A stretch of 64,000 nucleotides of DNA from Ilumatobacteraceae bacterium (GCA_024643255.1 JAHENF010000012.1:20078-84077); one strand, 5' to 3'; shown: positions 8,006 to 17,163, numbered from the stretch's first letter. A program made the numbers and translations. The notes: a model not told the origin generated them from the letters alone.

Positions 8006-10039
8006 ATGACCGACCTGCCTCCTCCGCCTCCGGCCCCCGCGCCGGGCACGTCGACCAGCTCCTCGGACGGCCCAAAGGGCCATCGCGCGATCGTCGAGCG
8101 GTTGATCGACCGACGCAACGCCGTGGGAGCCGTGGCCGTCAGCCCACACGGCACTCACGTGGCCTTCGTCGTCGCGACCATCGACCTGTCGAAGAACACG
8201 ACTCGCACCCGGATCTGGCTCGATGACGCCCCGGTGACCGCCGGCGACCATGACGGCAACCCCACCTGGTCGCCCGACGGCCGCTTCGTGGCCTTCACGT
8301 CTCGGCGAGGTGAGAAGCGGGGGGACTCGACGCTCCACATCCTGCCGATCGACGCTCCGGGCGAACTGCGCACCGTGTGCACGATGCCCGACGGGCTCGA
8401 CGACGTCGCCTGGTCGCCCGACGGACGGTGGCTCGCCTTCACCAGCAGAACCCGCCACGAGCGCTACGAGGCTGACGACGTGTCGTGGCAGGCGCCGCGC
8501 AAGATCGAGCGGTTCTTCAGCCGCCTCAACGGCGAGGACTGGGTCTTCGACCGTCCGAACCACGTCTACGTCGTCGCCACCGACGGCACCGGCACCCCCC
8601 GGAACCTGACGCCCGGCGAGTTCCAGCACAGCGGCGTGAGTTGGCTGCACGACTCGACCGGCGTCGTCACGTCCGCGCAGCGGCACGACACCTGGGACCG
8701 CGACCACGCGGTCGACCTGTACGCCGTCGCACTGTCGCCGGCCGACGACGACGGCATCCGTTGCCTGACCGACCACGACGGCCACTACCGGTCGCCGTCG
8801 GTGTCGCCGGACGGAACGCGCGTTGCGTTCATCGGTTTCGGCGACCCGTCGACGTATCCCCAGAACGCCAAGGTCGGCATCCTCGACATCGACAGCGTCA
8901 ACGCCCCGGAATCGGAGATCCGATGGATCTCGGCTGGTCTCGACCGAACGTTCGAGACGACGGCCGGATCACCGGCGCCGGTCTGGGAATCGGACACCCA
9001 TGTGCTCGCCGCCGCCGACGACCGTGGTGCATGCCACCTCTATCGCATTCCGGCCGACGGCTCGTTCGTCCCGGCGCCGTTGACCACCGGTGCCCTCACC
9101 GTCACCTCGTTCGACGCCAACGGCGACATCGTCGCAACCGTCCGGTCGGTCGTCGATCGGACCGCCGAGCTCTTCGTCGGCGATGAGCAACGCACCCACG
9201 TCGGCGACGAACTGTCGACCCAACTGCTCGGTTGGGAGCACTTCACCGCCCGCACCACCGACGGCACCGACGAGGTCGACGCATGGATCATGCGTCCGAT
9301 CGACTTCGACGAGACGAAGCGGTATCCGGTGCTGCTCAATGTCCACGGCGGACCACACACGCAGTACGGCGAACGATTCTTCGACGAGTTCCAGATGCAG
9401 GCGGCCGCAGGGTTCGTGGTCGTGCTCGGCAATCCTCGTGGGGGCAGCGGCCGACACACCGGATGGGGCCAGGCAATTCTCGGGCCGCGACATCCCGTGG
9501 CGCCAGGACCAGGATGGGGCAGTGTCGACGTCGACGATGTCCTCGCGATCATCGACACCGCGCTCGACCGCTACGACTTCTGCGACAGCGACCGCGTCGG
9601 CATGCTCGGCGGCTCCTACGGCGGATTCATGGCGACGTGGCTCGCCGCACATCACGGCGATCGCTTCCGCGCCTTCTGCTCGGAGCGTTCGGTCAACAAC
9701 CTCATGTCGGAGGAATGGTCGTCGGACATCGCCACGGAGTTCATCACCGAGCACGGGGTCTCCCACATCGACGCGCCGGAGGAGTACGAGCGGCTGTCGC
9801 CGGTACGCGCCGTCCGCAACATCGACAAGCCGTTGCTGATCATCCACTCCGAGAACGACTGGCGCTGCCCGATCGCCCAGGCCGAGGAGCTCTGGGTGGC
9901 GATGAGACTGCTCGACAAGGACGTCGACTTCTACCGGTTCCCCGGCGAGGACCACGAGCTGTCGCGCGCCGGCTCCCCGATCCATCGTGTCCAACGTGGC
10001 GAGATCATCCTCGACTGGTTCTCCGAGAAACTCGCCTGA
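8006..10039 (+). CDS. Prolyl oligopeptidase family (S9) serine peptidase
   Basis: 677 residues. The first ~400 residues form a WD/PD40 beta-propeller, with repeats such as NPTWSPDGRFVAFTS, DVAWSPDGRWLAFTS and SPSVSPDGTRVAFIG. The C-terminal alpha/beta-hydrolase domain has the nucleophile in GGSYGGFM, the Asp in SENDWRCP and the His in GEDHELSR. This is the acylaminoacyl-peptidase/dipeptidyl-peptidase type that cleaves short peptides. ATG 8006 begins a Pro-rich linker (MTDLPPPPPAPAPG). No export signal is seen. It ends in a palindrome shared with the convergent ATPase gene. Confidence 0.9.
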   Translation: MTDLPPPPPAPAPGTSTSSSDGPKGHRAIVERLIDRRNAVGAVAVSPHGTHVAFVVATIDLSKNTTRTRIWLDDAPVTAGDHDGNPTWSPDGRFVAFTSRRGEKRGDSTLHILPIDAPGELRTVCTMPDGLDDVAWSPDGRWLAFTSRTRHERYEADDVSWQAPRKIERFFSRLNGEDWVFDRPNHVYVVATDGTGTPRNLTPGEFQHSGVSWLHDSTGVVTSAQRHDTWDRDHAVDLYAVALSPADDDGIRCLTDHDGHYRSPSVSPDGTRVAFIGFGDPSTYPQNAKVGILDIDSVNAPESEIRWISAGLDRTFETTAGSPAPVWESDTHVLAAADDRGACHLYRIPADGSFVPAPLTTGALTVTSFDANGDIVATVRSVVDRTAELFVGDEQRTHVGDELSTQLLGWEHFTARTTDGTDEVDAWIMRPIDFDETKRYPVLLNVHGGPHTQYGERFFDEFQMQAAAGFVVVLGNPRGGSGRHTGWGQAILGPRHPVAPGPGWGSVDVDDVLAIIDTALDRYDFCDSDRVGMLGGSYGGFMATWLAAHHGDRFRAFCSERSVNNLMSEEWSSDIATEFITEHGVSHIDAPEEYERLSPVRAVRNIDKPLLIIHSENDWRCPIAQAEELWVAMRLLDKDVDFYRFPGEDHELSRAGSPIHRVQRGEIILDWFSEKLA

Positions 10040-10056
10040 TGGTGTGGCCGGTGCCT

Positions 10057-10087
10057 GGTGACGCCGGTGCCTGGCAACGGCGTCACC
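10057..10087. repeat. GGTGCC-centred palindrome between convergent genes
   Basis: Arms 10057-10071 and 10073-10087 are inverted repeats with one mismatch around T10072 (GGTGACGCCGGTGCC against GGCAACGGCGTCACC). Outer bases CTGATGGTG (10037) and CACCATCAG (10084) can extend it. It lies between the ends of the S9 peptidase and the P-type ATPase, so it may serve as a two-way terminator. Its core matches the elements at 320-362 and 27830-27858. Confidence 0.75.
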
Positions 10088-10088
10088 A

Positions 10089-12809
10089 TCAGCGGCGGTG
10101 GAACGCCTTGACCGTCTCGATCGCGGCGAGCACACCGACGCCGAGGCCGGCACAGATCGCGAGATCCGCGGCGCTCAGCGGATCGAGGTCGAGGAAGGAC
10201 TGCAACGGGGTGTAGAGCACGAGGATCTGCAGTGCGACGACCAGGCCGGCAATGCCCAGCATGACCCGATTGGTCGACCACCCGATCGTGCGCAGCGACT
10301 CGGTCGACGACCGCGTTGCGAACGCCTGACCGACCTGCATGAACGCGAGCGCGGTGAACATCATCGTCTGCCACTGGTCGAGGTCGTTGGCGTAGTAGGT
10401 GAATCCGAGCGCGAGCGTCGCGACACCGATGAGGACGCCGACCCAACCCGTGCGTCGACCGAGTCCTCCTGCCCACAACCCGTCGGAGGGAAGGTGCGGC
10501 GGACGTTGCATCACTCGCCGCTCCGCCGGCTCCATCCCCATCGACAGTCCGAGCAGGCCGTCGGTCATCAGGTTCAGCCAGAGCAACTGCAGCGGGAGGA
10601 ACGCGATGACGGTGCTGACGTCGGATCCCGACAACAGGAACGGAATCGGCCAGCCGAGCATCACGATGATCTTGCCGAGGTTGCCGGCGACGGCGAAGCT
10701 CACGAAGCGACGCAGATTGTCGTAGATCACCCGGCCTTCTTCGACCGCCGCGACGATCGTGGCGAAGTTGTCGTCGCGCAGCACCATGTCGGCGGCCTCC
10801 TTGGAGACGTCGGTGCCCGTGAGGCCCATTGCGACGCCGATGTCGGCCCGCTTGAGTGCGGGCGCGTCGTTGACTCCGTCTCCGGTCATCGCGACCACCT
10901 GGTGCTGCTGCTGGAGCGCCTCGACGATGCGGAGCTTGTGCTCCGGCGACACCCGGGCGAACACCGAGACCTCGCTCACCGCTGCCGCGAAACCGGAGTC
11001 GTCGAGTCCGTCGAGTTCGGCGCCGACCAGCACCCGATCGTCGCTGGTGATGCCGAGATCAGCGGCGATGGCGACAGCCGTCAGCGGATGATCGCCCGTG
11101 ATCATGACCGGGCGGATGCCTGCCCGGCGACAGGTCGCCACCGCGTCGCGTACCTCGGACCGGGGCGGGTCGATGATCCCGACCAGGCCGAGGAACGTGA
11201 GGGCCGACTCCGGATCGTCGTCGGGAGATTCCATCGTTCGAAATGCAACGCCGAGCACCCGCATCCCCGCAGCCGCGAGCGAGTTGTTCGCTCCCTCGAT
11301 CCGCGCCCGCCACGTTGCGTCCACCGGCACGATCCCGTCGGCGTCCCAAACCGAGATCGTCCGATGGAGCAGACCGTCGACGGCCCCCTTGACGAACGCC
11401 ACACGGTGACCCTGCGGCAGCTCCGCGAGTTCCGCGGTGGCGCCGTCGAGTGGCGGGTGCACGGTGCTCATTCTCTTGCGGGTCGAGTCGAACGGCGCCT
11501 CACCAACCCGCGGCACCCGATCTCGCAGCGCCCGTACATCGAGGCCGGCATCGTGAGCAACCTGCAACAGCGCCGTCTCCGTTGGGTCGCCCACGAGCGC
11601 GAGCGTGCCCTCTGCGTCGATGTGGAGGTCGCCGTCGTTGCACAACAGCGCGCCCACCAGCACGAGCCGCGCCGCCGATGAACCATCGATCGAGGCGACC
11701 TCGTCACCGTCGAAACGGAGCTGGTGCCCGGCGACGTCGAGCACCGTGACCGTCATCCTGTTCTGTGTGAGCGTGCCGGTCTTGTCCGAGCAGATCACGG
11801 TGACCGACCCGAGCGTCTCGACCGCAGGCAGCTTTCGGATGAGGGCGTGACGGCGCAACATGCGCTGCGCGCCGATGGCCAGGGTGAACGTGACCACCGC
11901 CGGCAGCCCTTCGGGGATCACCGCGACGGCAACGCTGATCGCAGTCAGCACCAGGTCGGCTGCCGGCTCTCCCGCCACCGCCCCCATCGCCACCACGGCG
12001 AGGGCCACGGCGACGCCGATCAATGCGAGTTGCTTGCCGACCCGATCGAGGCGGACCTGCAGCGGCGTCGGCTCGGCCTCGACCCCTTGGAGCAGGCTGG
12101 CGATGCGACCCAGTTCCGTGCGCATGCCTGTCGCCACCACGACTCCGCGCCCGCGCCCGGCGCTGACCTGCGTGCCGGAGTACGCCATGCAGCGCCGGTC
12201 CCCGAGCGCCAGATCGTCGGCGTCGATCTCCTCGACCTGCTTGTCGACCGGCTCGGACTCACCGGTGAGTGTCGCCTCCTCGATCCGCAGCCCTGCCACA
12301 TGGACGAGCCGGAGGTCCGCCGGCACCACGGAGCCCGACTCCAGGTGCACCACGTCGCCGGGCACGAGTTCGCCCACGGGGATCGACGTGACGCGGCCGT
12401 CTCGCGACACGCGAGCCGATGGCACCGCCAGCTGTCGAAGCGCGGCGATCGCCTGCTCGGCGCGGTACTCCTGGATGAAACCGAGCGCGGCGAACAACAC
12501 GACGATCGCGCCGATCGCACCGGCCTCGAGATACTTGCCGAGCAGCAGCGACAGCACGGCGGCGCCGATCAGGATCAGCACCATCACCGAGGAGATCTGC
12601 TGCCAGAGCAACACGATCGGCTTGGTGCCGCGCGACTCGATCAGTTCGTTCGGGCCGAACTCCTCGTGCCGCGGCATCACCTCATCGGTCGACAGACCGT
12701 GCGCTGAGGAGTCGAGCGCGACGAGAACGTCATCGAACCCCTGCCGATGCCAGTCGGGCGAGGTGGACGTCGGCGCTGCGTCGGTGGCGCCGATTCGAGA
12801 TGTGGTCAT
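10089..12809 (-). CDS. P2A-type cation ATPase, probable Mn2+/Ca2+ exporter
   Basis: 906 residues with the complete P-type ATPase signature: LTGES in the actuator domain near residue 180, phosphorylation motif CSDKTGT with Asp at about 342, and MTGDGVNDAP near 641. M4 carries PEGLP near residue 300 and M6 carries NLMTDG, the Ca2+ site II ligands of the SERCA/PMR1 group. M5 reads N-L-G-K (Lys about 713) where SERCA has N-V-G-E, so the site I glutamate is replaced and one ion per cycle is likely. A cation-ATPase N-terminal domain covers residues 25-90. The leader holds a candidate Mn2+ riboswitch, so Mn2+ export is the best guess; Ca2+ is possible. Confidence 0.88.
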   Translation of the reverse strand: MTTSRIGATDAAPTSTSPDWHRQGFDDVLVALDSSAHGLSTDEVMPRHEEFGPNELIESRGTKPIVLLWQQISSVMVLILIGAAVLSLLLGKYLEAGAIGAIVVLFAALGFIQEYRAEQAIAALRQLAVPSARVSRDGRVTSIPVGELVPGDVVHLESGSVVPADLRLVHVAGLRIEEATLTGESEPVDKQVEEIDADDLALGDRRCMAYSGTQVSAGRGRGVVVATGMRTELGRIASLLQGVEAEPTPLQVRLDRVGKQLALIGVAVALAVVAMGAVAGEPAADLVLTAISVAVAVIPEGLPAVVTFTLAIGAQRMLRRHALIRKLPAVETLGSVTVICSDKTGTLTQNRMTVTVLDVAGHQLRFDGDEVASIDGSSAARLVLVGALLCNDGDLHIDAEGTLALVGDPTETALLQVAHDAGLDVRALRDRVPRVGEAPFDSTRKRMSTVHPPLDGATAELAELPQGHRVAFVKGAVDGLLHRTISVWDADGIVPVDATWRARIEGANNSLAAAGMRVLGVAFRTMESPDDDPESALTFLGLVGIIDPPRSEVRDAVATCRRAGIRPVMITGDHPLTAVAIAADLGITSDDRVLVGAELDGLDDSGFAAAVSEVSVFARVSPEHKLRIVEALQQQHQVVAMTGDGVNDAPALKRADIGVAMGLTGTDVSKEAADMVLRDDNFATIVAAVEEGRVIYDNLRRFVSFAVAGNLGKIIVMLGWPIPFLLSGSDVSTVIAFLPLQLLWLNLMTDGLLGLSMGMEPAERRVMQRPPHLPSDGLWAGGLGRRTGWVGVLIGVATLALGFTYYANDLDQWQTMMFTALAFMQVGQAFATRSSTESLRTIGWSTNRVMLGIAGLVVALQILVLYTPLQSFLDLDPLSAADLAICAGLGVGVLAAIETVKAFHRR

Positions 12810-12940
12810 GGAGGGTCACTTTCAGCAAACGATGGTTCGCTGAAGGTCTCCCCGCCCGCTGAACGGACTGGCCCCGCCGACTCCGCCCCTGACGGGTTGG
12901 AATGTGTTGACGACGGACCTCGAGGGGTACTCCCCTTCAG
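12810..12940 (-). promoter_or_regulatory. yybP-ykoY (Mn2+) riboswitch in the P-type ATPase leader
   Basis: Read on the minus strand, the leader opens with CTGAAGGGGAGTAC (12940-12927) and closes with GGGGAGACCTTCAG (12853-12840). CTGAAGG and CCTTCAG pair as P1, bringing together GGGGAGTA and GAGACC, the two most conserved strands of the yybP-ykoY aptamer. CCGTCGTCAACACA lies between them, like the conserved P3-side strand. After P1, TTCAGCGAAC can instead pair with GTTTGCTGAA (12825-12816), which would break P1 and cover the GAAAG just upstream of ATG 12809. That suggests translational ON control by Mn2+. Found by eye; not covariance-tested. Confidence 0.8.
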
Positions 12941-13014
12941 TTGTCTGTGAACGAGAATCTACCGCTCCTCCGCCCCGACCGTCACACGGTGCCGGGCCTG
13001 ATGTGACGTGTCGT

Positions 13015-13500
13015 TCACGCCACCCGCTGGAGGCGTGCACTCAGGTGATGCTGCAGCGGTTGGCCGACCGCCGCCATGCGGAAGGTGTACTGCATCTCGT
13101 CGCCCGACACCGAGAAGGTGCGCTCGGTGATCGTGACCTCCTTGGCGCTCGTCGTGGCACCGATCGACGTCGATCGCACGTCGACCACCATCGTCGGACC
13201 GTCGAGGACCATGGCCCCTTCGTAGATCTCGGCAAGCCCGGTCGGTTGCGCCATCACGATCTCGATGGCGCCCGGACCGGGAATCCGCCAGTAGCCCATC
13301 TCGGCGTGCATCGGCAGGCCGGTCTCGGGGTGGCGCGTGCGTTGGGCATACGTGACGAACGGCTTGCCGACGTGGCCGAAGGTGATCGACTCGAGATACG
13401 AGAAGCCGTCGATCGTGGGGTACTCGCCAGTTCCCGTTCCCTCCCACGTCCCGATGAGCGCGGCGAGCCAGGACACGTCGGGGTGCAGTGCAACGTCCAT
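13015..13500 (-). CDS. Nitrobindin-like heme-binding beta-barrel protein
   Basis: 161 residues, the usual length. The N-terminal LIGTWEGTGTGEYPTI is the nitrobindin signature (DUF1794, THAP4 C-terminal domain), and the last strand contains HHLSARLQRV with the candidate proximal His. Nitrobindins bind ferric heme in a 10-stranded barrel and isomerise peroxynitrite to nitrate. ATG 13500 is chosen because family members start a few residues before HPDVSWLAAL. It is divergent from nudC with a 41-base gap, so the promoters overlap. Confidence 0.9.
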   Translation of the reverse strand: MDVALHPDVSWLAALIGTWEGTGTGEYPTIDGFSYLESITFGHVGKPFVTYAQRTRHPETGLPMHAEMGYWRIPGPGAIEIVMAQPTGLAEIYEGAMVLDGPTMVVDVRSTSIGATTSAKEVTITERTFSVSGDEMQYTFRMAAVGQPLQHHLSARLQRVA

Positions 13501-13541
13501 GGGCCCACCGTACGGGAGGCGCCGTGGCACGCGTGCTACGC

Positions 13542-14369
13542 ATGGATCCGATGGATCAAGCGACACCGCACCCGAACTCGTCCGACCTGTACGCCGCACT
13601 CAACGTGGAGCCCGCCGATCACGCCGGGGGCCACCGCTACATCCATGTGATCGGCACGTCGGTGTTCGTCGACACCGAACTCGCCGACGAGTCGTGGGAG
13701 CGCCACGTCGTCGGCATCGTCGAAGGTGACGCGTGGTGGGCGGTCGACGTACCGGCTGATGCGGAGGATCCCTCCTACGGTTCGGCCCTCGACCTGTTCA
13801 GCTATTTCGGACGTGCGGCACAGAGCGAGTGGATGGCGGCGGGCCGCGCGGTGCAGATCGTGGAATGGGCACGCACGCACCGGTTCTGCGGACGTTGCGC
13901 CACCCCGACGGAGCCATCGCCGGGCGAACGGGGGCTGAAATGCTCCAACTGTGGGCTCGTCGCCTATCCACGTCTTGCTCCGGCGATGATCGTGCTGGTC
14001 ACCAGAGGCGAGCCCGGCCCCGACCAGGAGGCGCTGCTCGCCCGCGGTGTCAACTTCCCGATGCCGATGTATTCGTGCCTTGCCGGATTCGTCGAAGCCG
14101 GTGAAGACCTCGAGGGCGCCGTCGTGCGTGAGGTCGCCGAGGAGGTGGGTGTCCGAGTTGGCAACGTCACCTATCGGGCGAGCCAGCCGTGGCCGTTCCC
14201 GCACAGCCTGATGATCGGCTTTCGAGCCGAGTACCTCAGCGGTGACCTCGTACTCGACGAAACCGAGATCGCCGATGCGAATTGGTATCGCCGCGACGCG
14301 CTCCCGACGATTCCGCCAGGGATCTCGGTCGCCCGCCGGCTGATCGACCAATGGCTCGCGGAGGCCTGA
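13542..14369 (+). CDS. nudC: NAD(H) pyrophosphatase / NAD-RNA decapping NudC
   Basis: 275 residues. A zinc ribbon (CGRC...CSNC near residues 117-137) precedes the Nudix box GFVEAGEDLEGAVVREVAEEVG, written G-x5-E-x7-REVAEEVG. The NudC-specific SQPWPFPHS array is present after the box, distinguishing it from other Nudix hydrolases. It cleaves NADH to NMNH and AMP and removes NAD caps from RNA. ATG 13542 is used; ATG 13551 is an alternative. It follows divergently from nitrobindin. Confidence 0.93.
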   Translation: MDPMDQATPHPNSSDLYAALNVEPADHAGGHRYIHVIGTSVFVDTELADESWERHVVGIVEGDAWWAVDVPADAEDPSYGSALDLFSYFGRAAQSEWMAAGRAVQIVEWARTHRFCGRCATPTEPSPGERGLKCSNCGLVAYPRLAPAMIVLVTRGEPGPDQEALLARGVNFPMPMYSCLAGFVEAGEDLEGAVVREVAEEVGVRVGNVTYRASQPWPFPHSLMIGFRAEYLSGDLVLDETEIADANWYRRDALPTIPPGISVARRLIDQWLAEA

Positions 14370-14389
14370 CGCAACTGCGACGCCCGTTT

Positions 14390-14416
14390 CGTCACGTTTG
14401 ACCCGCACCGTGTGAC
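14390..14416. repeat. Short dispersed repeat CGTCACGTTTGACCCG...GTGTGAC, copy 1
   Basis: A 27-base sequence (CGTCACGTTTGACCCG followed by CACCGTGTGAC) that recurs with one extra G at 17177-17204. GTCAC at the left and GTGAC at the right make a weak dyad. This copy lies just after nudC and before the thiolase promoter region, where CCGTGTCACGG-like sequence follows. Function is unknown; two copies within 3 kb suggest a mobile or REP-like element. Confidence 0.55.
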
Positions 14417-14485
14417 GCCGAGTGACTCCGTGTCACGGGGCGTCGGGCTGAGCCTGGCGGGGCGGAGCGAACTACCGTCGTCGAC

Positions 14486-15664
14486 ATGTCTGATGTCGTG
14501 ATCGTCGATGCCGTCCGTACCCCCATCGGGAAGCGCAACGGTGGCCTGTCCACCATGCACCCCGCTGAGGTGCTCGCCAAGGTCCAACGCGCGATCATCG
14601 ATCGCAACGGCATCGACCCGACCGAGGTCGGCCAGGTCGTGACCGGCTGCGTCAGCCAGGTCGGCGAGCAGGCGTTCAACATCGGACGAACGGCCTGGCT
14701 CTCGGCGGGCCTCCCGCTCGGCGTCGCGAACACCACCGTCGACACCCAGTGCGGATCGAGCCAGCAGGCCACGAACCTCGCGTCGTCACTGGTCGGTTCG
14801 GGCGCGGTCGACATGGCGCTGGCCTGCGGCGTCGAGGCCATGAGCCGGGTGCCGATCGGTGCCTCGGGCAACAAAGCGCTCGGCCTCGGCGTTCCGATGC
14901 CCAAGACGTACTTCGAGCAGTACGAGATGACCTCGCAATTCGAGGGCGCCGAGCGAATCGCCGACAAGTGGGGCGTCACCCGCGACGACACCGACGCCTT
15001 CGGTCTCGCCTCGCAGCAACGCGCCGCTCAGGCGTGGGCCGAGGACCGGTTCGCGGGCCAGTACATCACCGTCGAGGCACCGGACCTCGACGAGGAGGGC
15101 AAGCCGACCGGGACCACCCATACGGTCGCGCGCGACGAGGGTCTGCGCGAGACCACGCTCGAGAAGCTCGCCACGCTGAAGCCCGTCGCCCGCGAGAACG
15201 GTGTGCACACGGCCGGCAATTCATCGCAGATCTCCGACGGCGCCGCGGCCGTCATGTTGGCCACCGAGGCCAAAGCCAGTGCGCTGGGACTCACGCCCAA
15301 GGCGCGCATCGTCGACACCTGCCTCGTCGGGACCGACCCGGTGCTCATGCTCACCGGCCCGATGGATGCCACACGCCATCTGCTGAAGCGCACGGGCTTG
15401 ACGATCGACGACATCGACGTGTTCGAGATCAACGAGGCGTTCGCCTCGGTGGTCCTCGCGTGGGCCAAGGAGGTCGGAGCCGACCTCGACAAGACCAACC
15501 CGAACGGTGGAGCGATCGCGCTCGGCCATCCGCTCGGCGCCACGGGTGCGTTCCTGCTGACCAAGGCACTCTATGAACTCGAGCGCACCGGTGGCCGCTA
15601 CGCCCTGATCTCGATGTGCTGTGGTGGTGGCCTCGGCACCGGCACGATCATCGAACGCCTCTGA
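14486..15664 (+). CDS. Acetyl-CoA C-acetyltransferase (thiolase)
   Basis: 392 residues, full thiolase length. The acyl-accepting Cys is residue 89 in DTQCGSSQQ, the NEAFASVVL motif and the GGAIALGHPLGATGA His motif follow, and the C-terminal MCCGGGLGTG holds the second catalytic Cys. It either condenses two acetyl-CoA or cleaves 3-ketoacyl-CoA in beta-oxidation. Here it sits alone, but acyl-CoA dehydrogenase, acyl-CoA synthetase and CoA transferase genes elsewhere in the window fit a fatty-acid catabolic lifestyle. Direction and chain length are not decided by sequence. Confidence 0.92.
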   Translation: MSDVVIVDAVRTPIGKRNGGLSTMHPAEVLAKVQRAIIDRNGIDPTEVGQVVTGCVSQVGEQAFNIGRTAWLSAGLPLGVANTTVDTQCGSSQQATNLASSLVGSGAVDMALACGVEAMSRVPIGASGNKALGLGVPMPKTYFEQYEMTSQFEGAERIADKWGVTRDDTDAFGLASQQRAAQAWAEDRFAGQYITVEAPDLDEEGKPTGTTHTVARDEGLRETTLEKLATLKPVARENGVHTAGNSSQISDGAAAVMLATEAKASALGLTPKARIVDTCLVGTDPVLMLTGPMDATRHLLKRTGLTIDDIDVFEINEAFASVVLAWAKEVGADLDKTNPNGGAIALGHPLGATGAFLLTKALYELERTGGRYALISMCCGGGLGTGTIIERL

Positions 15665-15689
15665 CCGCACCAAACCGCTGAACTCCGTC

Positions 15690-15740
15690 GTCTGCGGCGC
15701 GATTCTGTTGGGCCGGGTCAACAAGATCGCGCCGCAAACG
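15690..15740. repeat. 51-nt dispersed palindromic element, copy A1
   Basis: A 51-base imperfect palindrome starting GTCTGCGGCGCG and ending CGCGCCGCAAACG. The arms 15689-15710 and 15719-15740 match at 19 of 22 positions around the loop GGCCGGGT. It lies 25 bases after the thiolase stop and before the nuclease lipoprotein. Four more elements of exactly the same length occur at 33141, 33214, 44379 and 51085. No open reading frame is inside it. Confidence 0.8.
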
Positions 15741-15783
15741 TCGAGGGGGAGTCCGCTGGTGCGGCGGCCGATAGAACGGCGTC

Positions 15784-16287
15784 GTGCGTGCCGCGATGCT
15801 GGCGATCATGTTGCTGACGAACGTCGTCGCCGGCTGCACCGACCGCGCCACCTCCTCGTCGTCCGGTGAGGCCACGATCACCCACGTGGTCGATGGCGAC
15901 ACGATCGACGTGCGGATCGGCGGCCGCGACGAACGGGTCCGGCTGATCGGCATCGACACGCCCGAGACCAAGAAGCCGAACACCCCCATCGAGTGCTACG
16001 GCCCCGAGGCCAGCGCGTTCACGGCATCGCTGCTTCCGGTCGGCACCACGGTCCTGATCCGACGTGACGTCGTCGGACGCGACGACTACGGCCGACTGCT
16101 GGGCTACGTGTACCTCACCACCGATGGCGACACCGCAACGATGTTCGTCAACATGGAGATCGTCCGACAGGGCTACGCCACACCGCTCTCGATCGAGCCG
16201 AACAGCACCTTCGCCTCCGACTTCGTCGATGCCGCCCGCTCCGCCGAGGATGCAGGGCTCGGGTTGTGGTCCGTCTGCTCGCCCTGA
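15784..16287 (+). CDS. Thermonuclease-family (SNase-like) lipoprotein
   Basis: 167 residues beginning at GTG 15784, with an N-terminal hydrophobic stretch ending in the lipobox VVAGC (Cys near residue 18), so it is probably anchored outside the membrane. The SNase fold is shown by HVVDGDTIDV, VRLIGIDTPET (Arg and Asp of the active site) and GRDDYGRLLGYV. Homologues cut DNA and RNA with Ca2+ outside the cell. ATG 15796 is an alternative start that still keeps the lipobox. A nutritional nuclease role is likely but unproven. Confidence 0.88.
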   Translation: MRAAMLAIMLLTNVVAGCTDRATSSSSGEATITHVVDGDTIDVRIGGRDERVRLIGIDTPETKKPNTPIECYGPEASAFTASLLPVGTTVLIRRDVVGRDDYGRLLGYVYLTTDGDTATMFVNMEIVRQGYATPLSIEPNSTFASDFVDAARSAEDAGLGLWSVCSP

Positions 16288-16317
16288 GACCCGACTCCGT
16301 CGGGTAGCGTCGCCGCG

Positions 16318-17163
16318 GTGACCGACGAGATCTCCCTCGCCGAACGTCTCGGGCATCGCCCCGACGATCGTCTGGTGATCATCTCCTGTGACGACCTCGG
16401 ATCGTGCCACGCGGCCAACGTCGGTGTCTTCGAAGCACTCCACGCCGGCGTCGCGACCTGCGCATCGCTGATGGTGCCGGCCCCCTGGGCCGGTCACGCC
16501 GCCCGAATGGCGCTGCCCACCGATGACCTCGGCGTGCACCTGACCCTCAACGCCGAACACGAGTGCTACCGCTGGGGCCCGATCACCCATGCGCCGTCGC
16601 TCCAGTCCGGCGAAGGCGGCTTCCCACGATCGCTCGAAGACCTCTGGGAACACGCCGATCCGGCCGAGGTGCTGCGCGAGCTGCGGGCACAGATCGAGCG
16701 AGCACTCGCCTGGGAGATCGACGTCACGCACCTCGCGCCGCATCTCACCGCGATCACACTGCGACCCGAGTTCTTCGACGTCTATCTCGAACTCGCCGTC
16801 GAATTCGCACTGCCGATTCGGCTCCCGTCGACGATCTCCGCCGAGCAGGCCGGCTTCCCGTTCCGTCGTCTCGCCGTCGAGGAGGGTGTGGTCTTCCCCG
16901 ACCACTTCGATCACGATTGGCGCGCCGGAAGTGCCGAGCGGGTGTTCGGCGCCATCGACCGCCTCGAGCCAGGCATCACCGAGATCCATGTGCAACCGGC
17001 CGTCGACACGCCCGAGGTGCGAGCACTCGGCGGCTACACGCAGGGTTGGATCGACGATCTCGAGCTCGTCACCGGAGATGCACTGCGCGATCGCCTCGCG
17101 ACGAGCGGGGCGACGCTCATCGGCTATCGCGACCTGCGCGACGCCATGCGCTCGACTGGCTGA
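16318..17163 (+). CDS. ChbG/YdjC-family carbohydrate deacetylase
   Basis: 281 residues from GTG 16318. The metal site is visible as CDDLG near residue 24, HLTLNAEH (His), and THLAPH, all in the order seen in YdjC-like deacetylases. These enzymes remove acetyl groups from chito-oligosaccharides or related sugars using a divalent metal. There is no signal peptide, so action is cytoplasmic. No sugar transport or chitinase gene is nearby to name the substrate. A D-family repeat follows the stop. Confidence 0.82.
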   Translation: MTDEISLAERLGHRPDDRLVIISCDDLGSCHAANVGVFEALHAGVATCASLMVPAPWAGHAARMALPTDDLGVHLTLNAEHECYRWGPITHAPSLQSGEGGFPRSLEDLWEHADPAEVLRELRAQIERALAWEIDVTHLAPHLTAITLRPEFFDVYLELAVEFALPIRLPSTISAEQAGFPFRRLAVEEGVVFPDHFDHDWRAGSAERVFGAIDRLEPGITEIHVQPAVDTPEVRALGGYTQGWIDDLELVTGDALRDRLATSGATLIGYRDLRDAMRSTG

